From: Nocardia otitidiscaviarum NBRC 14405
GTDB taxonomy: Bacteria; Actinomycetota; Actinomycetes; Mycobacteriales; Mycobacteriaceae
Length of the DNA stretch: 64,000 nt
Assembly (NCBI RefSeq): GCF_000308635.1
Contig: NZ_BAGD01000113.1
Location: forward strand, 1-64,000
Direction of reading: 5' to 3'
Numbering within the stretch: position 1 is the stretch's first letter; every line of letters starts with the position of its first letter. The notes beneath the pieces were generated by a model. It was given only the letters and a program-made list of their open reading frames with translations, was not told where the DNA came from and did not search any database. A program made the translations under genes and the position numbers. Positions 38,044 to 45,783 of this stretch are shown piece by piece.

Positions 38044-39681
38044 TCAGGACAGCGTGGTGACCGTCAGCTCGCCGTCGGCGTACTGACCGCGCAGCCGCTT
38101 CTTGTCGTACTTGCCCACACTGGTTTTCGGCACCTCGGAGATGAAGGTCCAGTACTCCGGCAGCTGCCACTTGGCGAACTTGTCGACCAGGAATTCGCGC
38201 AGCTCTTCAGGTTTGGCCGTCGCGCCCTCCGCCAGCACCACCGCGACCAGCGGTCGCTCGTCCCACTTCTCGTCCGGAATGCCGATGACCGCGGCCTCGG
38301 CCACCGCCGGGTGCCCAACGATCGCGTTCTCCAGATCCACCGACGAGATCCACTCGCCGCCGGACTTGATCACGTCCTTGGAGCGGTCCACCAGCGTCAG
38401 GTAGCCATTGGGGCTGATCTTGCCGACATCGCCGGTGCGCAGCCAGCCGTCGTGGAACTTGTCGGGGTCGACCTGCGCGCCGTCGGGCGAATAGTAGGAG
38501 CCGGTGATCCAGGGCCCCTTGACCTCCAGTTCACCCAGCGAAACACCGTCGTTGGGCACGACATTGCCGTCGTCGCCGACCAGCCGCGCCTGCACACCGG
38601 CCGGGAAGCGGCCCTGGGTGTAGCGGTAGGCCCAGCGCTCGTCACCCTCGGTGCCGGTCGGCGGGTGCGAGACCGAACCCAGCGGCGAGGTCTCGGTCAT
38701 GCCCCAGGCATGCAGCAGCTTCACGCCGAACTTCTCCTCGAAGGCGTGCATCATCGACGGCGGCACCGCCGCACCACCCACAACGCAGGTGCGCAGATGC
38801 GAGATGTCCTGCGGCTGCGCGGCCAGCGTGGCCAGCACCCCGCCCCAGATGGTCGGCACGGCCGCCGCGAAGGTGGGCTCGACCGCGGCCATCATCTCCA
38901 GCAGCGGCGCGGGCTGCAGGAAGCGGTCGGGCATGAGCAGATTCGACCCGGACATGAGCGCGGCGTATGGAATGCCCCAGGCGTTGGCGTGGAAGAGCGG
39001 CACGATGGCCAGCACGGTGTCGTCGGCGGTGAAGCCCATGCCGTTGGGCGCGCACACCTGGGCGGCGTGCAGCCAGTTGGAGCGGTGCGAGTAGACGACG
39101 CCCTTGGGGTCGCCGGTGGTGCCGGAGGTGTAGCACATGCCCGCGGCGGAACGCTCGTCGATGATCGGATAGTCGAAGGTATCCGGCTGCGCGGCAAGCA
39201 GTTCCGCGTAGGAGTGCACCTGCACGCCCTCGGGAGCGGTGAGCGCGGCGGCGTCGCCGTTGGCCACGATGACGTGGCGCACGGTCTTCAGGCTGGGCAG
39301 GTACTGGGCGAACATCGGCAGCAGCGTGCCGTCCACGATCACGACCTGGTCCTCGGCGTGATTGGCCACGTAGATCAGCTGCTCGGGGAACAGCCGGATG
39401 TTCAGGGCGTGCAGCACCGCGCCCATGGCGGGCACGGCCACGTACGCGACCATGTGCTCGTTGTTGTTCCACATGAAGGTGCCGACCCGATCGCCGACGC
39501 CGACGCCGAGTCCACGCAGGGCATTGGCCAGCCGCGCCGCATCGGCCCCGATCTCCCGGTAGGTCTGCGTGCGGACGCCCTCCCCGGTCCAGGTGGACAC
39601 GGTGCTGTCGCCCTGGAAGGTGGATGCGTACGTCAGCAGCGTCGCCAGCGACAGCTGCTCATCCTGCATGGTGCTCAACAT
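38044..39681 (-). CDS. Long-chain fatty-acid-CoA ligase (AMP-forming)
   Basis: 545 aa from the ATG at 39681 (AGGGAG 12 nt upstream; ATG at 39669 is an alternative); the frame beyond, to 40233, is not protein-like. ANL motifs: CYTSGTTGDPKGVVYSHRS near 185, AWGMTETSP near 330, GWLRTGDVGKI near 415, catalytic Lys in SVGKYDKKRLR near 525. HANAWGIPY near 240 is typical of medium/long-chain acid ligases. It is divergent from the Baeyer-Villiger type monooxygenase, so it could activate acids made after ester cleavage; that is inference. Confidence 0.92.
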   Translation of the reverse strand: MLSTMQDEQLSLATLLTYASTFQGDSTVSTWTGEGVRTQTYREIGADAARLANALRGLGVGVGDRVGTFMWNNNEHMVAYVAVPAMGAVLHALNIRLFPEQLIYVANHAEDQVVIVDGTLLPMFAQYLPSLKTVRHVIVANGDAAALTAPEGVQVHSYAELLAAQPDTFDYPIIDERSAAGMCYTSGTTGDPKGVVYSHRSNWLHAAQVCAPNGMGFTADDTVLAIVPLFHANAWGIPYAALMSGSNLLMPDRFLQPAPLLEMMAAVEPTFAAAVPTIWGGVLATLAAQPQDISHLRTCVVGGAAVPPSMMHAFEEKFGVKLLHAWGMTETSPLGSVSHPPTGTEGDERWAYRYTQGRFPAGVQARLVGDDGNVVPNDGVSLGELEVKGPWITGSYYSPDGAQVDPDKFHDGWLRTGDVGKISPNGYLTLVDRSKDVIKSGGEWISSVDLENAIVGHPAVAEAAVIGIPDEKWDERPLVAVVLAEGATAKPEELREFLVDKFAKWQLPEYWTFISEVPKTSVGKYDKKRLRGQYADGELTVTTLS

Positions 39682-39708
39682 TTCCAACCGCTCCCTCGCG
39701 CTTCCCTG

Positions 39709-39730
39709 AGTGACCGTGAGACAGGTCACT
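39709..39730. promoter_or_regulatory. Inverted repeat AGTGACC-N8-GGTCACT upstream of acyl-CoA ligase
   Basis: Seven-base perfect arms (39709-39715 and 39724-39730) with an 8-bp spacer lie 28-49 bp upstream of the ligase start. The size and symmetry suit a dimeric TetR- or GntR-type repressor of fatty acid genes; the factor is unknown. Confidence 0.5.
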
Positions 39731-40270
39731 AACCGGCGAGGATAGCCGAAATCGGACATCATGTGATCGGGGGTACCAAACATGTCCTCTTCACCAGGCG
39801 ACAACTGATCTCGTGAGGTCCGGGGTAACTCGCCGGGTACGCCCATAATGGTTTCGGCAGTCGACCGCAAGCACGCGTGCACAACCGGCGACGGCACTCG
39901 GCCGTGCGCTGAAGACGCGGAGAGGCGGGGGAGCTTGCGGGCGGCGAACCCCACCTTCGCCGCCCGCAAGCTGAATGTCGACACGCCGCCGCCCCACGCA
40001 GCGCCGAGCCGACCCGGAGGTCTCAGCACGGCATCGATGGGCAACGACACCCCCTGCGGCGCCGCAGAAAACACCAATCCCGAACCGAGACAAGCAAATT
40101 GAAGTAAATTCTTCCGTGAAATATATGCGCTACTGTCTGGGCTGTCCAGTCGAGCGCAGACCCGCTGGTTGAGACAGTGCCGCCCGGGGTACCCCGCTGC
40201 GCCGATCATGGTGGCCGAAAATACCGATTCCATGTCCCGCGATGTCTTCGCTACCGGCCACCCGGCCCTC
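39731..40270. other. Long divergent intergenic region with perfect 17-bp hairpin
   Basis: No convincing gene is present in these 540 bp. It contains a perfect inverted repeat, AGCTTGCGGGCGGCGAA (39932-39948) and TTCGCCGCCCGCAAGCT (39956-39972), with loop CCCCACC. The stretch 40090-40135 is unusually AT-rich (AAATTCTTCCGTGAAATATA). The hairpin looks like a terminator but sits upstream of both flanking genes, so it may be left from a lost gene. Confidence 0.6.
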
Positions 40271-40282
40271 TACCGTCGGTGT
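40271..40282 (+). promoter_or_regulatory. -10 box of leaderless monooxygenase gene
   Basis: TACCGT (40271-40276), six bases, then the ATG at 40283, with no Shine-Dalgarno. Confidence 0.45.
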
Positions 40283-41746
40283 ATGAGTCGTGAGCCGTCC
40301 ATTCTGATCATCGGCGCGGGTTTCGCGGGCCTGGGCATGGCGCTGGAGTTGCGCCGCCACGGCATAGGCAACTTCACCCTGCTGGAGAAGGCCGCCGAGC
40401 TGGGCGGCGTCTGGCGGGAGAACACCTACCCGAACGCGGCCTGCGATGTGCCGTCCCCGCTGTATTCGTGGTCGTTCGAACCGAAATCCGATTGGCCGCG
40501 CCGTTTCTCGCATCAGCGCGACATCCACGAATACATGCGCGCGGTCGCCGACAAGTACCGCATTCCCGAGCACATCGAGTTCGGCGTGGAGGTCACCGAC
40601 GCCGAATTCGACGAGCGGGCGGGCGTCTGGCGGGTGACCACCGCCGACGGTGCGACCCGCACCGCCGACATTCTCATTCCGGCCGTGGGCCAGCTGTCGC
40701 GCCCGGCCATGCCGAATCTGCCGGGTATCGAGTCCTTCACCGGCGCGGCCTTCCATTCGGCGCAGTGGGATCACAGCGTCGATCTCACCGGCAAGCGGGT
40801 GGCCTGCATCGGCACCGGAGCCAGTGCCATTCAATACATTCCGGCCATTCAGCCGAATGTCGAGCACCTCACCCTCTTCCAGCGTTCGGCCGCCTGGATC
40901 CTGCCGAAGTTCGACACCGAGTATTCGGCGCTGCACCACGCGCTGTTCAAGTACGTGCCGCCGGTGCGGTTGGCCGAGCGGTTCGCCATCTGGTCCTTCT
41001 TCGAGGTGCTGGCGCTGGCGCTCACCGATATCCCCGCGATCAAGTCGCCCGTCATCGCCATCGCCGACCGGCACCGGGAGAAACAGGTCCCGGATCCGGA
41101 ACTGCGTGCCAAGCTCACCCCCGACTACGCGGCGGGCTGCAAGCGCGGCCTGTTCTCCAACGAGTACTTCCCGGCGCTGGCGCAGCCGAATGTGACCGTG
41201 GAGACCACGGCCATCGAGGCGGTGACACCGACCGGCATCCGGACCGCAGACGGCGTCGAGCACGCGGTCGACGTGATCGTCTACGGCACCGGTTTCAAGG
41301 GCACCGAGTTCCTCGCGCCGATGAACATCTACGGACTGGGCGGCCGCAAACTGTCCGACGAGTGGGCGGCCGAGGGTGCCCGCGCGTACCTGGGCATGTC
41401 CGTACCGCACTTCCCGAACATGTTCATGATGTACGGCCCGAACACCAATGTGGGTTCCGGCTCCATCATCTACATGCTGGAGGCGCAGGCCCGCTACATC
41501 CGCCAGGCCATCGGCTATCTGGCGCGGCGGCCGGGCAGCTTCGTGTCCGCCCGCCCGAATGTCGAACAGTCCTGGGACGATTGGCTCCAGCACCGCCTGA
41601 AGGACACCCCCTGGAACTTCTGCTCCAGCTGGTACCGCAATGCCTCGGGCCGCATCACCAACAACTGGCCCGGCGCCACCGTGCTGTTCCGCTGGAAGAC
41701 CCGCACGTTCGAGCCGGGCGACTACGAGGTGGCCGCGCGCGCTTGA
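40283..41746 (+). CDS. Flavin-containing monooxygenase of Baeyer-Villiger type
   Basis: 487 aa from the ATG at 40283; the in-frame start at 40169 adds 38 residues before the FAD motif that do not fit the family. FAD Rossmann motif GAGFAGLG near 11, then GGVWRENTYPNAACDVPSPL. The BVMO fingerprint FxGxxxHxxxW is present as FTGAAFHSAQW near 153, and the NADPH motif GTGASAIQ near 177. Such enzymes insert oxygen next to a ketone to give an ester or lactone. It is slightly shorter than most BVMOs (500-550 aa). Its stop codon lies inside the next promoter's -35 box. Confidence 0.93.
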   Translation: MSREPSILIIGAGFAGLGMALELRRHGIGNFTLLEKAAELGGVWRENTYPNAACDVPSPLYSWSFEPKSDWPRRFSHQRDIHEYMRAVADKYRIPEHIEFGVEVTDAEFDERAGVWRVTTADGATRTADILIPAVGQLSRPAMPNLPGIESFTGAAFHSAQWDHSVDLTGKRVACIGTGASAIQYIPAIQPNVEHLTLFQRSAAWILPKFDTEYSALHHALFKYVPPVRLAERFAIWSFFEVLALALTDIPAIKSPVIAIADRHREKQVPDPELRAKLTPDYAAGCKRGLFSNEYFPALAQPNVTVETTAIEAVTPTGIRTADGVEHAVDVIVYGTGFKGTEFLAPMNIYGLGGRKLSDEWAAEGARAYLGMSVPHFPNMFMMYGPNTNVGSGSIIYMLEAQARYIRQAIGYLARRPGSFVSARPNVEQSWDDWLQHRLKDTPWNFCSSWYRNASGRITNNWPGATVLFRWKTRTFEPGDYEVAARA

Positions 41747-41773
41747 CCTTGTCACAGTGACAAGGTGTTCAGT
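41743..41773 (+). promoter_or_regulatory. MerR-type promoter with operator palindrome
   Basis: -35 TTGACC (41743-41748), a 19-bp spacer, and -10 TTCAGT (41768-41773). The spacer region holds the palindrome ACCTTGTCAC-A-GTGACAAGGT (41746-41766), perfect over 10-bp arms. A 19-bp spacer with a central dyad is the hallmark of promoters twisted open by MerR-family activators, and a MerR gene is the second gene of this unit. The ATG at 41780 is 7 nt after the -10 box, so the mRNA should be leaderless. Confidence 0.8.
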
Positions 41774-41779
41774 GGCGGC

Positions 41780-42439
41780 ATGAACACACGAGAGGGACTA
41801 CTCGCCGGGCTGGCCGCCGAGAACTCGTCCACCCGGCTCGCGGCGGCACTGGCGATCGGCACCCGGCGCGAGCCGGACGCCGTCGACGCACTCGTCGCCC
41901 GGTGCGCGATCGAGCCGGACTTCTTCGTGCGCGACATGCTCACCTGGGCGCTGACCCGCTATCCGCCGGAGCTCACCGTCCCGCGCTTGCGCACCGAGTT
42001 GCGGGCGGAAGCCGCGCAGGCCCGCAGTCAGGCGCTGCACACGCTGTCCAAGATCGGGGACCGCGCGGTGTGGCCCGACATCACCACCCGGTTGCTCCGC
42101 GACCCCGACGACGAGGTCGCGCGCAGTGCCTGGCGGGCCGCTGTCATTCTGGTACCCGAGGCCGAGCGGGCGAGCCTGGCGACGGAACTGGGTGCGTTGC
42201 TCGGTCGCGGTGATCGGGAACTACAGCTCAGCCTGAGCCGTGCCCTGGTCACATTGGGCGAGGTGATCGAACCGGTACTGGACACGGCGGCCGCGAGCCG
42301 GAATGCGGCTGTCCTGGCGCACGCCCGCGCCACGCAGCGGCTGCTGCACGACCCGGACGCCGGCTTCGAACTCGCCATCGACGAGGCGCGCCGGATCGTC
42401 GCGCTCGGACCGGATCGGAAGGAGGCGAATGCGTGCTGA
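41780..42439 (+). CDS. HEAT-repeat protein, partner of the MerR-HEAT regulator
   Basis: 219 aa, ATG start without a Shine-Dalgarno. Made of alpha-helical repeats of about 30-35 residues (RLAAALAIGTRREPDAVDAL, AVWPDITTRLLRDPDDEVAR, and similar), the pattern of HEAT/PBS-lyase-like repeats that form a protein-binding solenoid. No enzyme motif, signal or membrane segment. It overlaps the following MerR gene by 7 nt. Because that regulator carries the same kind of repeats, the two proteins may bind each other or the same ligand. I cannot assign a substrate. Confidence 0.85.
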   Translation: MNTREGLLAGLAAENSSTRLAAALAIGTRREPDAVDALVARCAIEPDFFVRDMLTWALTRYPPELTVPRLRTELRAEAAQARSQALHTLSKIGDRAVWPDITTRLLRDPDDEVARSAWRAAVILVPEAERASLATELGALLGRGDRELQLSLSRALVTLGEVIEPVLDTAAASRNAAVLAHARATQRLLHDPDAGFELAIDEARRIVALGPDRKEANAC

Positions 42440-43443
42440 TCGGTGAGGTGGCACGGCGGCTCGGCGTGAGCGCCCGCATGCTCCGGCACTACGACTCGCT
42501 CGGCCTGGTCCGGCCGACGGGCCGCACCCTGGGCGGCTACCGCGAGTACGCGGCCGCCGACATCCGCCGCCTCTTCCTGGTGGAAGGGCTGCGCTCGCTG
42601 GGACTGTCGCTGCGCGAGATCGGGCGCGCGCTCGACGACCCCGAGTTCAGCCCTGCCACCCTGGTCGGCGACCTCATCCGGAAAACCGAGGACCGGCTGG
42701 CCCGCGAACGCGAACTGCTGGACCGCCTCCGCACTGTCGACGCCGCCAACCCCGACGACTGGCAGGACGTGCTGCGCATCGTCGAACTCCTGCACGCCCT
42801 GCGCTCCCCCGATGCCGCCCGCCGCCAACAGGCCGTCCTCGCCCCCGCCGAGGACGCCGCCATGCCCGCCGACCTGCTGGCCGACGCGATCCTGACCGAA
42901 TCCGACCCCAATGTCGCGGGCGCGCTGCGCTGGGCGCTCGCCCGCGCGGGCGGTGACGGCGTCTCGCAGCTGGCTCGCGGCCTGCGCTCGGAAGACGCCG
43001 CCATCCGTCTGCGCGCGGTGCTGGCACTGGCCGAACTGCCCGGCGACGAGTCGACCGCCGCCCTCACCGAGGCCCTCACGGACCCCGACCCCGACATCCG
43101 CCGCCACGCCGCCCTGGCCGCGGGCGCCCGCGGCATCACCCAGTCCATCCCCATCCTCGTCCACACCGTGGCCACCGGCCCCAACGACATCGACGCCGCC
43201 GAAATCCTCGGCGCCCTCGCCCACGACCCCGCCTGGTCCACCCCCATCCTCACCGCCCTCACCAACGAATTCACCGCCCACCCAACAGATCCCGCCGCCC
43301 GAATCCGCCTCACCCAATCCCTCGCCGAACTCCCCACCCCCCTGGCGACCCCCACCCTCCACCACCTCACCCGAGACCCCGACCGCACCGTCTCCGGCAT
43401 AGCCACCGCCCTCCTCCATCGCCCCACCGCCCAGACCCCCTGA
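42433..43443 (+). CDS. MerR-family regulator fused to HEAT repeats
   Basis: 336 aa, GTG start with AAGGAGG 7 nt upstream. Residues 1-70 are a MerR winged HTH (LIGEVARRLGVSARMLRHYD, then SLGLVRPTGRTLGGYREYAA), followed by the family's coiled dimerisation helix about 80-120. From about 120 to the end are HEAT-like repeats (IRLRAVLALAELPGDESTAA, IRRHAALAAGARGITQSIPI). MerR proteins usually have short metal- or drug-binding tails, so a 200-residue solenoid effector is unusual. The last 100 codons are extremely C-rich. It probably controls its own operon through the palindrome at 41746-41766. Confidence 0.9.
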   Translation: MLIGEVARRLGVSARMLRHYDSLGLVRPTGRTLGGYREYAAADIRRLFLVEGLRSLGLSLREIGRALDDPEFSPATLVGDLIRKTEDRLARERELLDRLRTVDAANPDDWQDVLRIVELLHALRSPDAARRQQAVLAPAEDAAMPADLLADAILTESDPNVAGALRWALARAGGDGVSQLARGLRSEDAAIRLRAVLALAELPGDESTAALTEALTDPDPDIRRHAALAAGARGITQSIPILVHTVATGPNDIDAAEILGALAHDPAWSTPILTALTNEFTAHPTDPAARIRLTQSLAELPTPLATPTLHHLTRDPDRTVSGIATALLHRPTAQTP

Positions 43444-43557
43444 CCACCCCGAAAACCCCTGTACGAACACCCCCACCCCCGTGCATGCTGTCCTCACCCC
43501 GGTGACCCGGTAGACTCCCCGGCGTCCAGGTAGGCGGCGCCCCGCGCCGCGACCCAG

Positions 43558-43630
43558 GCCCTCGTAGCTCAGGGGATAGAGCACCGCTCTCCTAAAGCGG
43601 GTGTCGCAGGTTCGAATCCTGCCGAGGGCA
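43558..43630 (+). tRNA. tRNA-Arg (anticodon CCT)
   Basis: A 73-nt cloverleaf: acceptor GCCCTCG pairs with CGAGGGC, followed by discriminator A. D-loop TAGCTCAGGGGATAGAGC, anticodon stem CCGCT/AGCGG with loop CTCCTAA (anticodon CCT at 43591-43593, reads AGG), T-arm GCAGGTTCGAATCCTGC. CCA is not encoded. A TAGACT -10 box lies at 43511-43516. The 3' end borders an integrase remnant, so this tRNA is a likely attachment site. Confidence 0.97.
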
Positions 43631-43704
43631 CGTCATCGGTGCTGGTCACAGCGTTTTTCCTCCGGGCTCAGTGCGCCGCGCGGAGGGTTCTGACTTCATT
43701 CTGA

Positions 43705-43965
43705 CTACTTCTCCGCGCGGTTCCACCAGTCGCGGCGGACGTTCCGCAGCCGCATCGGCTCACCGTTGGTGGCCGGGAATTCGAGGTCGTGCGGCCCTTT
43801 GTCCCCGATGAGGTCTTTCACCATCGACATGACGAACTTGAGGACAGCCACGTGGCGATCCTTGCCCGTCTTGGTGGAGCCGTGAAGGGCGAGCCCCCCG
43901 CTCTTCCGCCCGGAGACCCTGACGACGACTAGCCGTGGTCGAATATCGCCTGACCCAAAACTCAA
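43705..43965 (-). pseudogene. Tyrosine recombinase (integrase) fragment
   Basis: 86 codons from a TTG. The segment RLVVVRVSGRKSGGLALHGS, TKTGKDRHVAV, then LKFVMSMVKDLIGDKGPHDL resembles the middle of the catalytic domain of phage/ICE tyrosine integrases (the beta-hairpin with the T-K-T-x-K-x-R pattern). The first catalytic Arg, the HxxR box and the nucleophile Tyr are missing, so it cannot be active. It points toward the tRNA-Arg 3' end 75 bp away, the usual geometry of an int gene next to its att site. Confidence 0.75.
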
Positions 43966-44450
43966 TTCACCCCCGGATCATTCGTGTGATCCGGGGGTGA
44001 ATTCAGCTTTCGGGTCTGTCCGGCAAGTACCTGCCACCGCGCCAATTCGGCTTCCGGTGATGGGCTGCCGTCCTGCGGGTTCGTGTTGACGTCGGGGTCT
44101 TTGAGCTTGCCGAGTGTCACCGGCTTGCCGTCTGCCAGGGTGGAGTTCTCTACCCGCACGAAGTACACGTTGCGGGCGATCCCGACCCCCTTCAATGTCT
44201 TTGCCAGCGGATTTGCGATGGGGCGGAGCTGATCGGCCGAGGTGATTCCGGGGGGCAGAGGTCGAACGCGACGCCTTTGGCGTCGGGGTTGATGTCCTTC
44301 ATCGGCGTGACTCGGCCCGCGACGACCAGCACGTCGGCCGGAAGGGCGGCATCCTTCACCACGGTTTCGAGGTAGGCGTTTTCGGTGGGCTGCGGCTCCG
44401 CGCAATTCGCAGGTGCGGGTGCCGCGCTGGTGAAGCACGCCCCCGGCGTA
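43962..44450 (-). pseudogene. Frameshifted gene for an unknown protein
   Basis: Two protein-like stretches lie in different frames. One (about 44450 to 44256) reads AYLETVVKDAALPADVLVVA, GRVTPMKDINPDAKGVAFDL. The other (44255 to the stop at 43962) reads PPGITSADQLRPIANPLAKT, ARNVYFVRVENSTLADGKPV. They join smoothly if one base is added to the G-run at 44250-44255 (C6 on the coding strand). Either a one-base deletion or a sequencing slip explains this. No convincing start codon is visible for the first part. I do not recognise the family. It seems to follow the small gene at 44463-44549. Confidence 0.6.
43964..44003 (-). terminator. 17-bp hairpin with T-run (minus-strand terminator)
   Basis: Arms AATTCACCCCCGGATCA (43964-43980) and TGATCCGGGGGTGAATT (43987-44003) are perfect, with a 6-nt loop. 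On the minus strand it is followed by GAGTTTTGGG. It overlaps the stop codon of the broken gene upstream. Confidence 0.75.
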
Positions 44451-44462
44451 CACCCGTAGCCT

Positions 44463-44549
44463 TCACCGATCGGGCCAGAACACAGCCACAGCTAGCACAC
44501 TCAACGGCAGGCCAATCACCACCACCCACCCGATAATGACCCAGTTCAT
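44463..44549 (-). CDS. 28-residue single-span membrane peptide
   Basis: Begins NWVIIGWVVVIGLPLSVLAV and ends AVFWPDR: one hydrophobic span and a charged tail. Its ATG overlaps the stop of the upstream small gene (ATGCGATGA) and GAGATG precedes it, so translation is coupled. Such peptides are common in integrated elements. Function unknown. Confidence 0.5.
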   Translation of the reverse strand: MNWVIIGWVVVIGLPLSVLAVAVFWPDR

Positions 44550-44734
44550 CGCATCTCGTTGTCCTGCACAGAGATCGGATCTACGTCGATCACCGGCATG
44601 GTCACAGCGGCTATCGCGGCCACGACCTCGGCGTGGAGGTCTCCCACATCGACGAGCCACCCGTCCAAGCCGACCATCGACCAGGTGCCGTCGCTGTGCT
44701 GGAGATATCGTCCGGTCCCTATCACCTGGTCCAT
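44546..44734 (-). CDS. Small hypothetical protein (62 aa)
   Basis: Starts at the ATG at 44734, after AGGTGACAGGG; a longer frame to 44830 has no ribosome site. Sequence DQVIGTGRYLQHSDGTWSMV, GLDGWLVDVGDLHAEVVAAI: a compact alpha/beta-looking protein without known motifs. It heads a minus-strand set with the membrane peptide and the frameshifted gene, and is divergent from the orphan/DUF6879/XRE set. Confidence 0.5.
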   Translation of the reverse strand: MDQVIGTGRYLQHSDGTWSMVGLDGWLVDVGDLHAEVVAAIAAVTMPVIDVDPISVQDNEMR

Positions 44735-44960
44735 GGCCCTGTCACCTTCGGTCCGGTGTCGTTGGTACGCGCCCACCGCCGAGGATCGATGAGGGCACGG
44801 CGTCCACCCGGCGGCGGGGCTGAAACACACGCTATGCGTGCGTATTCCACGCCCAACAGAAAATTGCGCAATATTGCGGCGAACTTCGCTGTGCCCCCAG
44901 GTCAGCCGCCTGATGATGGATACGTGCCCTCATCGGCACGCCCACACCACGGGAGGAACC

Positions 44961-45290
44961 ATGAAGCTCGAAAGACTCGGCGGCGACAGCACCGACGGGC
45001 AGTCACCCACCCTGTTCCTGAGCGACCGAGGCTCGTACGTCACACAGGGGTGGCGTACCGACCGGGCCGACACCATCGAGATACCCCACCGCCTGATCCG
45101 CCACCTGAAACCGGGGACCTGCCTCGGCGCGCTGCTGCGAGACACCGGACATGGCACCTTCATGCTGACGGGAGAGCCCGTCACCGATCCGGAAGCCCTG
45201 AAACAGATTCAGCTGCCCGGTCACGAGACAGCGGTCGAGGTGCCCATGGGCACGGAGCGGAGGCGTGATGCTGCACCTAACGTTCGATGA
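44961..45290 (+). CDS. Hypothetical protein, first gene of DUF6879-XRE set
   Basis: 109 aa from the ATG at 44961 with GGGAGGAACC directly before it; the frame opens at 44838 but without ribosome site. It contains SPTLFLSDRGSYVTQGWRTD and a C-terminal IEIPHRLIRHLKPGTCLGAL. This resembles small partner proteins found beside XRE-DUF5753 regulators in actinomycetes; I know no function. It overlaps the next gene by 23 nt. Confidence 0.7.
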   Translation: MKLERLGGDSTDGQSPTLFLSDRGSYVTQGWRTDRADTIEIPHRLIRHLKPGTCLGALLRDTGHGTFMLTGEPVTDPEALKQIQLPGHETAVEVPMGTERRRDAAPNVR

Positions 45291-45783
45291 TCTGGCGCGC
45301 GCCTTCCGCACCCACCGCCGGGCCTTCCATCTCGAGGTCCGCGACGATTACAGCGGAGTGGCCGGGGAAGCGGACCGCGTGCGGCGGTTCCTGGAAGGCC
45401 AGCCCCAAGACCCGACCGCGAGCGCGCGGTGGCACGCTCTCATACGGGATGTCACCGGCGCGGGCTGTGCGGTGCAACGGGTCCGGGTGATCACCGAGCC
45501 CCATGGGGACTACACGCGATTCTCGGTGGGCACCACTGCCGCCAATATCGAAGTGGGAGAAGATATCCGGTGGCTACCGCGCCAGAACGCGCCAGCCGAT
45601 CTTCCCGATGACGATTGGTGGTTGTTCGACGACGACATGGCTGCCTACACCGTCTTCAACCACGACGGCACCGCCGAGCCGGGCTGGGCCGCGACAACAG
45701 ACCCAGTGGTCACAGCACACTATGCCCAACGCCGAGACGAGCTGTGGGCCAAGGCAGTTCGGCACACCGAGTATGCCCGGTGA
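45268..45783 (+). CDS. DUF6879-like protein
   Basis: 171 aa from the ATG at 45268 (GCGGAGG 5 nt upstream). Features of the family: N-terminal TFDDLARAFRTHRRAFHLEV, then DRVRRFLEG, RVRVITEPHGDYTRFSV, and an acidic DLPDDDWWLFDDD near 120. Members sit next to XRE-DUF5753 regulators across actinobacteria and may act with them as a toxin-antitoxin-like or signalling pair; this is inference from context. The stop overlaps the next start (GTGA). Confidence 0.75.
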   Translation: MLHLTFDDLARAFRTHRRAFHLEVRDDYSGVAGEADRVRRFLEGQPQDPTASARWHALIRDVTGAGCAVQRVRVITEPHGDYTRFSVGTTAANIEVGEDIRWLPRQNAPADLPDDDWWLFDDDMAAYTVFNHDGTAEPGWAATTDPVVTAHYAQRRDELWAKAVRHTEYAR

